This document shows, in pieces, positions 56,665-64,000 of a stretch of DNA of 64,000 bases. Below the pieces are notes generated by a model that did no database searches, was not told where the DNA came from, and saw only the letters and a program-made list of their open reading frames with translations. Every line of letters begins with the position of its first letter. Position 1 is the first letter of the stretch. Both the position numbers and the translations under genes were made by a program. Source of the stretch: Pseudomonas tumuqii (GTDB taxonomy: Bacteria > Pseudomonadota > Gammaproteobacteria > Pseudomonadales > Pseudomonadaceae); the NCBI RefSeq assembly GCF_013184545.1, contig NZ_JAAOJA010000011.1, forward strand, positions 62,001 through 126,000, read 5' to 3'.

Positions 56665-56708
56665 TCCCTGTCGCCTCAACGTTGATCGCCCCGCAAGGAT
56701 AGGCCATG

Positions 56709-56729
56709 GGGCGCACGGCGCACCCTACG
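56709..56729. repeat. REP element upstream of the RAYT gene
   Basis: GGGCGCACGGCGCACCCTAC then G, 45 bases upstream of the RAYT start, in opposite orientation to the unit at 56097. Confidence 0.82.
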
Positions 56730-56744
56730 CCAGAGCTTGTGAAC

Positions 56745-56768
56745 ATATCGAGCGCCGTCGCGAGAGCG
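56745..56768. repeat. Partial copy of the structured repeat (left end)
   Basis: ATATCGAGCGCCGTCGCGAG then AGCG matches 22 of 24 bases at 15179-15202. It stops where a REP unit begins, as if the REP had inserted into it. Confidence 0.5.
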
Positions 56769-56774
56769 TCTGCT

Positions 56775-56837
56775 GGTGCGCGCGGCGCAGCCGCCATATT
56801 GGTCGCGCCGGATGCCGTAGGGTGCGCCATGCGCACC
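56775..56837. repeat. REP element pair, left unit degenerate
   Basis: GGTGCGCGCGGCGCAGCC (56775 on) and GTAGGGTGCGCCATGCGCAC (56817 on), inverted. It ends 13 bases from the chemoreceptor stop. Confidence 0.82.
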
Positions 56838-56850
56838 GGGCGTTGCCCCC

Positions 56851-58890
56851 TCAGGTCAGGTAGCGGCCACACAGCGCCTGCTGTTCGGCGACCATTGCCG
56901 CCTGGCGCACACTGGTTTCGCTGATGCCGACGAGGCGCTGCATATTGCACTCGGCCACCGCGTGAATGGCATGCATGCTGCGCGTCACCTCCTCGGCCGC
57001 CTGTTGCTGCTGGGCGGTGGCCTGGCTGATCTGCCGCGACATGCCGGCGATATCGCCGACCTGCTCGCGAATCTGCTGCATCACGCCGTCGGCCTGACTG
57101 ACCTGGGCGAGGTTGGCCTGCATGCGCTGCCGGCTCAGCTCCACCGACTGCACCGCCACCTGGATACCCTGGACCAGACACTCGATACGCGACCGGATCT
57201 CCCCGGTCGAGCTGGCCGTACGCAGGGCCAGGTTGCGCACTTCATCGGCGACCACAGCGAAGCCTCGACCCTGTTCGCCGGCCCGGGCGGCCTCGATCGC
57301 GGCATTCAGGGCCAGCAGGTTGGTCTGCTCGGCGATGCCGCGAATCACCTCGAGGATCTGCCCGATCTGGGCACTGAAGGCTTCGACCTTGGCGATTTCG
57401 TCCACGCTGCCCTGCAGCTGCTCGGCCAGTTCGCGGGTGCTACCGATGGTGCCGGTCATGATGCGGCTGCCGTCGCTCACCCGATCCTCGACGCTGCCGA
57501 CCCGCTCGGCCGTGTCCTCGGCATGCCGGGCGACCTCGGCGAAGCTCGACTCCAGCTGGGTCAGGCTGGTCGCCAGCGCACCGATGCTCGAACGCTGCTG
57601 TTCCAGGCCCTCACGCGCCTCGGCGCAGGAACCGGTATTGCTGCGGGCGATGGCGTCCTGTTCGTTGGCGGCGTGGCCCAGCCGGGCCAGGGCATCGCGC
57701 AGGTTGCCGGCGACCCGGTTGACGTCCGCTGCGACCCGGCCGAATTCATCCGCACGGCGGTAATCGCACTGGCCGCGCAGGTCGCCCTCGGCCAGCCGGT
57801 TCAGGGCGCCGGAAACCGCGCCCAGGGCCCGGCGCATGGTGCGGCTGAGCCACACGCCCATGCCCAGGGCGATGCCGAGCGACAGCGCGGCCAGCCACAG
57901 CAGGCGGTCGAAACCGCTGCGGTAGGTCGCCCGCGCCTGCTCGAGTTGGGCCTGGGCGTCCCGCTCGCCCGCCTCGATCAGCCGCTCGACCTGCTCTCCC
58001 ACCTGCCCCTGCAGCCCCTGCAGCAGGCGCTTGCGCTCGTGGTTGCGCTGCTTGTCGGCGAGCCAGCCGGCGTACTGGCCCAGGGTACCCTGGCCGTCGA
58101 GGAGGATGTTGCGCTCGATCTCGGCGAATTCGCCCAGGTAGGTGTGGGCGTAGTCGGTGCGGCTGTCCTGGTGCGGCTTGAGGTCGTCGAGCACCCGGCC
58201 CAGCTTGTCGCGCAGGTTCGGCAGGCGTTCCCTGACCTTGACCTCGGCCTGCTCCAGGCGCTGCAACGATGCGCTGCCGACGGCATCGAAGATCAGCGCC
58301 TCGACCTGTTCCAGGGGAATGATGAACTGCTTGAGCGAGTAGGCCACGTAGTCGTCCTTGGTGCCGGCCTGCACCCTGAGCAGATCCTGCTTGAAGCGCG
58401 ACAGCTGCAGCTGCAGATCGCGCAGCGCCACCGCGGTCTTGTCGACCCGCTCCAGCAACTGACGCTGCGCCTGCAGCAGCGCCTGGCTCTGCGCATCTAG
58501 CTGCGGCAGCAGCTGCACCAGCAGCGCCAGGGCCGGCTGCTCCGGGCTGCTGCCGCTGCCGCGCATGCGCTCGAGGCGCGCGCCGACCTGCTCGGCGCGC
58601 TGCCGGTGTTCGGCGACGAACGCCTCGAGATCCTCGGCGCGCTCCGCACCCAGGGCATCGGAAATATTCTGGGTCAGGCCTTGCAGGGCGCTGAAAAAGT
58701 TCTGGCTGGCCTGCAGCCGCGCAGCGGTGCGCGCGAGGCGCTCACTGTTGCCCTGCAGGTCGGCGATGGCGGCCAGGCTGCTGCCGCCCAGCAACACCAG
58801 CAACAGGGCTAGCGCCGCGATAAGTAGGTAGAGCCGGGACAGGAAGCCGAACTCGAGCGCGGCGAACCTGTTGGCAATGGAGGACAACAT
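56851..58890 (-). CDS. Methyl-accepting chemotaxis protein
   Basis: Transmembrane chemoreceptor of 679 residues. TM1 is about residues 17-45, the periplasmic helical sensor domain about 46-325, TM2 about 328-350 ([20 protein letters not shown]), then HAMP (about 350-402) and the cytoplasmic coiled coil. The signalling tip [40 protein letters not shown] is canonical (given as landmark). The C-terminus has no CheR-binding pentapeptide. Start ATG at 58890; the TTG at 58902 is possible. It sits between the amylase genes, suggesting that it senses maltodextrins directly or through a binding protein (inference). Confidence 0.9.
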   Translation of the reverse strand: MLSSIANRFAALEFGFLSRLYLLIAALALLLVLLGGSSLAAIADLQGNSERLARTAARLQASQNFFSALQGLTQNISDALGAERAEDLEAFVAEHRQRAEQVGARLERMRGSGSSPEQPALALLVQLLPQLDAQSQALLQAQRQLLERVDKTAVALRDLQLQLSRFKQDLLRVQAGTKDDYVAYSLKQFIIPLEQVEALIFDAVGSASLQRLEQAEVKVRERLPNLRDKLGRVLDDLKPHQDSRTDYAHTYLGEFAEIERNILLDGQGTLGQYAGWLADKQRNHERKRLLQGLQGQVGEQVERLIEAGERDAQAQLEQARATYRSGFDRLLWLAALSLGIALGMGVWLSRTMRRALGAVSGALNRLAEGDLRGQCDYRRADEFGRVAADVNRVAGNLRDALARLGHAANEQDAIARSNTGSCAEAREGLEQQRSSIGALATSLTQLESSFAEVARHAEDTAERVGSVEDRVSDGSRIMTGTIGSTRELAEQLQGSVDEIAKVEAFSAQIGQILEVIRGIAEQTNLLALNAAIEAARAGEQGRGFAVVADEVRNLALRTASSTGEIRSRIECLVQGIQVAVQSVELSRQRMQANLAQVSQADGVMQQIREQVGDIAGMSRQISQATAQQQQAAEEVTRSMHAIHAVAECNMQRLVGISETSVRQAAMVAEQQALCGRYLT

Positions 58891-58947
58891 CCTTCTCTCC
58901 AATCGATAAGGGCCGGGCCGGCGGGTCGCCCCGTCGGCCCGGCAGGC

Positions 58948-60627
58948 TCAGAAGCTACCGCTGGTGGAGGCACCGGCGGCGCTGGTCAGGCTGTTGTTGG
59001 CACCCGGCTGCCAGCTCTTGACCTGGGTCGGGTTGCTTTCATTACGAATGATGCATTTCCATTCGAGGGCCTGCTGCGCGGGCAGGCTGATCGCACCGCG
59101 CCAGGTCGGATAGCCGCTGGTGTCGCTCAGCAGCACGGCGGCGGCCGGGCTCCAGTTGCCCAGTTCGCTGCTGTTGCCCACCGCATAGACGCTGTCACCC
59201 GGCTGGGTCACGCCGTTGTCGCAGCGAAAATTCACGCTGACCAGATCGCCGTCGCCACCACTGCCGGTGCCGGTGCCGGTGCCGGTGCGCCAGATGCGCA
59301 CCTGACCGTTGTCGCTGGTCAACGCCTGACTGAAGTCGCCACTGGCCACCTGGCCGGGGCCTTCGAGGTTGGAGTCGAGGGCGATCAGCAGTTGCTGCTG
59401 ACTACCGCTGACGGTCGCCACCAGGCCGCTGAACCCCGCGTGGAACTGGATCGCCGAGTCGGCCTTGATCCCCGCCGCACGGCGGATCTGGATCAGCTGG
59501 CGAATAAAGTCGCCGTACCCCCAGTCATACATGTGCGACCAATAGACCACCGGCATGCCGGGGCTGGCGAGGATATAGGCATAGGCCCGCTTGAGCAGGT
59601 GATCGGGCAACGGCCAGTGGTGCTGGCCGCCGTTGGGGCCGGGCGAATAGCCGGTGTCATGGTTGTCGACGAAGGTCACCGCCACCTCGCGCCAGCGTGG
59701 GTCGGGGTTGCCGTTCAGGCCATGACGCCAGTCGCTGACGCTGCCGTTCTGCATGCGTTCCTTGAGGGCGAAGTCGAAGATGGTGCACTTGGCCCGGTCC
59801 GACCAGTCCTTGAGGATCTGCTGCCAGCTCGCGCCGTTGCGCCAGTCCCAGCTCGGATACTCGCCCGGAGCCTTCCACAGCTCGCCGACGCAGAAGCCGT
59901 CGTCGTGGGCCTGGCCCATCCAGCTGTCGACCCGCTCGCCGGCGTAGCCACGGACGAAATCGAAGCGCAGCCCCGCGCCGCCGTAGTTGTTGCGCAGGTT
60001 GGCGAACTCCTGCTGGAACATCGCCTGGTTCTGCGGGTGACCGGTGTTGAGGTCGGCATCGCCGCCGACAAAGCGGTCGCCGTCGTCGCAGTCGTTGGGG
60101 TAGTTGCCGGGATCGGCGCAATCGTTGCGCCACAGGCCCTGGCCCGCCGGCAGGTTGATTTCCTTGTCCGGATAGCCGCGGTTCATGTGGTTGGGCACCA
60201 CGTCGTAGATCGGTTTGACCCCGGCACCGTTCAGCGCGCTGGCAGCCTGCTTGAGCAGGCTGTCGCTGCCGTAGCGGCCGTTCTTGTTGAAGTCGTGCCA
60301 GAAGTAGCCCTCGCCGCCGCCCGAGGTGCCGTTGCTGGAGTCGCTCCAGCTGGAGAAGTCGCGCCACGGCACCGGCATCCAGATGGCGCTGAAACCGTCC
60401 GCGGCGATGCTCGGTGCCATGCCGGCGAGGGTGCTGTACCAGTTGTTGGGAGCGGTGCGCACGACGTTCCAGTGAAAGCCTTGCAGGATGATTTCGTCGC
60501 CGCCGTGGTAGCGCACGCCATTCGGCGATTTGCCCGCGGCTTCGGCCGCCTCGAGCAGGCTGCCGTAGGGGTACGCCAAGGGCGTCAATGCCAGGACCAA
60601 CCCGGCAAGTCGCAGGTATCGTTTCAT
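58948..60627 (-). CDS. amyP: Secreted maltotetraose-forming alpha-amylase with CBM20
   Basis: Exo-acting G4-amylase cutting maltotetraose from starch ends, 559 residues. The signal peptide ends near residues 30-31 and the mature start AGKSPNGVRYHGGDEIILQG is nearly that of the P. stutzeri enzyme. Catalytic residues are D223 (GLRFDFVRGYA), E249 (CVGELWK) and D324 (FVDNHDTG). A Gly/Thr linker (448-461) leads to a CBM20 starch-binding domain (462-559, with YAVGNSSELGNWSP). Long identical stretches with P. stutzeri AmyP as I remember it make the specificity assignment firm. ATG at 60627; divergent from lamB. Confidence 0.94.
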   Translation of the reverse strand: MKRYLRLAGLVLALTPLAYPYGSLLEAAEAAGKSPNGVRYHGGDEIILQGFHWNVVRTAPNNWYSTLAGMAPSIAADGFSAIWMPVPWRDFSSWSDSSNGTSGGGEGYFWHDFNKNGRYGSDSLLKQAASALNGAGVKPIYDVVPNHMNRGYPDKEINLPAGQGLWRNDCADPGNYPNDCDDGDRFVGGDADLNTGHPQNQAMFQQEFANLRNNYGGAGLRFDFVRGYAGERVDSWMGQAHDDGFCVGELWKAPGEYPSWDWRNGASWQQILKDWSDRAKCTIFDFALKERMQNGSVSDWRHGLNGNPDPRWREVAVTFVDNHDTGYSPGPNGGQHHWPLPDHLLKRAYAYILASPGMPVVYWSHMYDWGYGDFIRQLIQIRRAAGIKADSAIQFHAGFSGLVATVSGSQQQLLIALDSNLEGPGQVASGDFSQALTSDNGQVRIWRTGTGTGTGSGGDGDLVSVNFRCDNGVTQPGDSVYAVGNSSELGNWSPAAAVLLSDTSGYPTWRGAISLPAQQALEWKCIIRNESNPTQVKSWQPGANNSLTSAAGASTSGSF

Positions 60628-60742
60628 CGTAGAGCTCCATTTTTTTAGTTGTAGAGAGCATCCGACTACAGGGGATGTGTTGCGCGGGCGGACACCTGGG
60701 TCCACTCAGCCGCGCCAGCTTGGCGCTGCGCGCGCCAGCGCC

Positions 60743-60752
60743 ATACCTCCCC
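60743..60752 (-). promoter_or_regulatory. Imperfect MalT box before the G4-amylase gene
   Basis: Minus strand GGGGAGGTAT (seven of ten to GGGGAKGAKG), then GGCG. CTACGCC elements (complements of 60768-60774 and 60781-60787) lie 15 bases upstream and 6 apart, the same layout as before malE and the alpha-glucosidase gene. Confidence 0.55.
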
Positions 60753-60861
60753 TGGGCACTTTCTTGCGGCGTAGCTGGCAGGCGTAGACGCCACCTCACC
60801 CCACCCCCTACCCGACTCCACGGCGCTACGCCCCGGACACTCAGCCTTGAAAAAAACTGCC

Positions 60862-60871
60862 GGGGAGGATG
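60862..60871 (+). promoter_or_regulatory. MalT box before lamB
   Basis: GGGGAGGATG (perfect) continuing TGGCG, with CTACGCC at 60826-60832, 29 bases upstream. The lamB ATG is 185 bases further on, so the leader would be about 150 bases. Confidence 0.72.
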
Positions 60872-60894
60872 TGGCGCGGGTGGCCGATCCATGA

Positions 60895-62328
<1,434 letters not shown>

Positions 62329-62430
62329 CAGCCTGCTGCTGAGCTGTCGCGCAACCCCTACCTGGCGGGCCCCCGTTGCATCCGGGGGCTTTAGCCGGTC
62401 GATGCTTCAAACGCTGCTCCAGTAGTTTTT

Positions 62431-62463
62431 GCCCCGGACCTGCAACAGGCCGGGGCCCTTTTT
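62431..62463 (+). terminator. Terminator after lamB
   Basis: GCCCCGG-a-CCTG - caa - CAGGCCGGGGC then CCTTTTTC. It may allow partial read-through into malM. Confidence 0.8.
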
Positions 62464-62536
62464 CGAAGAGGCCGCTCACCCATACCCAAGCGCGTGAACC
62501 GGGCTCACAGGCGTGAACACAATAAGAGGAACAACC

Positions 62537-63460
62537 ATGCCGCACTTCAAAACAACCAGCATCGCGCTGCTCGGACTGCTGCTGGCAGGCTGCGCCGGCG
62601 ATTCCCTGCGCCGTGTCGATGCCCTGAGCCAGGCACCCGCGCCCCTCAATATTTCCCAGGATTCGGCCGTGCAAGCCCTCAGGGCGGCGCCGAACTGCTG
62701 CAGCGGTCTCAGCACCCTGCCCTATACCCCGCTCGAACCCGGTTTCAGCGGCAACGTGGTGATCGATCGCCACGCCCCGGCCTTCGAGTTCAAGAGCGGC
62801 AAGAGCTTCTTCCGCGCATTCAAACTGCCGCAGCACAGCCGCTCCTTCGAGATCCGCCTGTACAGCCAGGCCGGCGATACCGTGCTGGCGCCCAACGCCA
62901 TGCTGCTCGACAGCCGGTTCCACACCACCCGCCTGCTCGGCGTGGAAGACTTCAGCTATGTACCCGCCCAGGGCCTCAAGGGCGACAGCCTGGATGCCCG
63001 CGTGCGGGTGGATCGCCTGTACCTGGACAACCCCGGCAACGAAAGCTACCTGGTGCTCTATACCAGCGCCGCGCAGATGGCCGGCAAAACCATCATCGAG
63101 CACCCGGCCAAGGCCTATGCCAAGGCCCGCGGCAACCAGCCGCCGAACATCCCCGACCTGATGGCCAAGCACGCGCCGGAAGGCATCATCAAGCTGGTGC
63201 TGATCGAGGATCAGAGTGGTGGCCAACAGGCCAACAGCTACGTGCCGCCACGCAGCATCGGCATGGAAATGGGCAATCAGGTTCCCAGCGTGCCTGCGCC
63301 GGCCGTGCTGCCGGAAACCCAGGCCTACTACCGCCAGGGCATCGACGCCGCATTGGCCAATCGCGACCTGGAGCGGGCCCTGCGCCTGGCCGACGAGGCC
63401 GCGCGGGTCGGTGACGACAGTGCCAAGGCCTATCTGCTCGAACGCATCCAGATCAAGTAA
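62537..63460 (+). CDS. malM: Maltose operon periplasmic protein MalM
   Basis: Lipoprotein-type member of the MalM family, 307 residues. Lipobox LAGC gives C19. Family stretches are SFFRAFKLPQHSRSFEIRLYSQ in part and the C-terminal AYYRQGIDAALANRDLERALRLADEA, a helical repeat-like region. The function is not settled: MalM is dispensable in E. coli although its gene is MalT-controlled with lamB. ATG at 62537 has AAGAGGAA upstream. Placed after lamB as in enterics (malK-lamB-malM). Confidence 0.92.
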   Translation: MPHFKTTSIALLGLLLAGCAGDSLRRVDALSQAPAPLNISQDSAVQALRAAPNCCSGLSTLPYTPLEPGFSGNVVIDRHAPAFEFKSGKSFFRAFKLPQHSRSFEIRLYSQAGDTVLAPNAMLLDSRFHTTRLLGVEDFSYVPAQGLKGDSLDARVRVDRLYLDNPGNESYLVLYTSAAQMAGKTIIEHPAKAYAKARGNQPPNIPDLMAKHAPEGIIKLVLIEDQSGGQQANSYVPPRSIGMEMGNQVPSVPAPAVLPETQAYYRQGIDAALANRDLERALRLADEAARVGDDSAKAYLLERIQIK

Positions 63461-63485
63461 GCGAATCCTCTCCAGGGATGCCTTG

Positions 63486-63513
63486 CGGGCGGCCATCGGC
63501 CGCCCGTTTTTTT
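63486..63513 (+). terminator. Terminator after malM
   Basis: CGGGCGGCC-atc-GGCCGCCCG followed by seven T. Confidence 0.93.
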
Positions 63514-63534
63514 ATTCCCCTGGCCCCTGAAACG

Positions 63535-63563
63535 CAACAGCCCGGCCAATGGCCGGGCTGTTG
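63535..63563 (-). terminator. Hairpin after the glycine-rich gene
   Basis: CAACAGCCCGGCC and GGCCGGGCTGTTG around aat, perfect 13-bp stem, 22 bases beyond the stop of the minus-strand gene. The T-run on that strand is weak. Confidence 0.7.
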
Positions 63564-63584
63564 CAGGGGATTACCGCGTTCGAT

Positions 63585-64000
63585 TTACTCGACTTCGACC
63601 TCTGCGTCGACACTGCCCACGATTGCGGGCTCATCGGCGAGGTCCTTGGCGGCCTGCTTGTCGGCCGCGCTCTGCAAACCCAGAGCCGCCGCCAATGCCG
63701 CTGGCGTGCTGGCGACCACGGCCATGGCCTTGGCCAGGCCGGTGGTTTCATCGGACTTGGCCACGGCCGAGGTGGTGGCTCCGCGATTGTCGCTGCGGCT
63801 GGCCTCGGCCTTGCCATTGGCTGCACCCAGCCCGGCCGCCGCACTGGCTCGGCCGACACCTAAACCGCCAGAACCCTCCGCACCGCCGCCATCGGCGCCA
63901 CCACGGCCGCCCGCGCCACCGCCACTGCCACCAGCGCCACCACCTCCTGCGCCACCGCTGCCACCGCCACCACCTCCTGCGCCACCGCCACCGCCGCCAC
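63585..64000 (-). CDS. Glycine-rich protein, N-terminus cut by window edge
   Basis: The stop TAA is at 63585-63587 and the frame is open to the right edge, giving the last 137 residues. The first about 45 visible residues are almost only Gly with Ala/Ser (GGGAGGGGAGGSGGG type), followed by GGLGVGRASAAAGLGAANGK, an Ala-rich helical stretch (TTGLAKAMAVVASTPAALAA) and an acidic end EVEVE. Low-complexity glycine tails of this kind occur in bacterial secreted or surface proteins, but the N-terminus needed to judge export is missing. No family recognised. Confidence 0.6.
   Translation of the reverse strand, partial: GGGGGGAGGGGGGSGGAGGGGAGGSGGGAGGRGGADGGGAEGSGGLGVGRASAAAGLGAANGKAEASRSDNRGATTSAVAKSDETTGLAKAMAVVASTPAALAAALGLQSAADKQAAKDLADEPAIVGSVDAEVEVE

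Overview
The window looks like chromosomal DNA of a high-GC gammaproteobacterium of the genus Pseudomonas. Gene content and order recall P. aeruginosa blocks known to me from memory (moaA2 to the gcl operon, urea transporter and K+ channel; aotJQM-x-aotP-argR beside acsA; phhR-phhABC). The maltotetraose-forming amylase, glucosylglycerol-phosphate synthase/phosphatase fusion and class II PHA synthase point instead to the P. stutzeri/P. mendocina side of the genus. I saw no rRNA, tRNA, prophage, IS transposase or CRISPR array.

Layout. (1) 1-12.9 kb: a truncated binding protein, moaA, a TetR regulator with a RutR-like operator, a GlcG-like protein, a LysR regulator, then gcl-hyi-glxR-ttuD-pyk, which takes glyoxylate to pyruvate, followed by a urea transporter and a K+ channel with a zinc-ribbon tail. 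MoCo synthesis, glyoxylate use and urea transport together suggest purine/allantoin catabolism (inference). (2) 13-22 kb: a lipoprotein with a 14-residue repeat tail, argR and the arginine/ornithine ABC importer (aotJ, aotQ, aotM, an aspartoacylase-like gene, aotP), and acsA. (3) 22.5-26.8 kb: phhR and phhABC for phenylalanine catabolism. (4) 27-35.2 kb: an MFS transporter behind a sigma-54-like promoter, GgpPS for the osmolyte glucosylglycerol, a VOC and a YciI protein, a second EF-G, a paralogous lipoprotein and a GFA-fold protein. (5) 35.2-42.6 kb: phaG and an orphan phaC, a decayed glgX, then the ybhP-clsB-ybhN operon.

(6) 42.6-63.5 kb is a starch/maltodextrin island: malK and an alpha-glucosidase, malT, malEFG, a MalS-like amylase, a kinase-like protein of unknown role, a chemoreceptor, a secreted maltotetraose-forming amylase with a starch-binding domain, maltoporin and malM. 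Secreted amylase cuts starch, LamB admits the oligosaccharides, the MalS-like enzyme trims them, MalEFGK imports them and the alpha-glucosidase releases glucose. Perfect or near-perfect MalT boxes (GGGGAGGATG) lie in front of three of these transcription units, with a conserved CTACGCC element upstream. The right edge cuts a glycine-rich protein.

The most striking non-coding feature is a family of palindromic repeats built on GTAGGGTGCGCCGTGCGCAC. It occurs at about eight places between 30.8 and 56.8 kb and brackets a REP-associated tyrosine transposase (RAYT) gene at 56.1 kb, which is probably the enzyme that spreads it. At least three other palindromic repeat families fill gaps, including gaps inside the gcl, aot and phh operons; one shows compensatory changes in its core hairpin.
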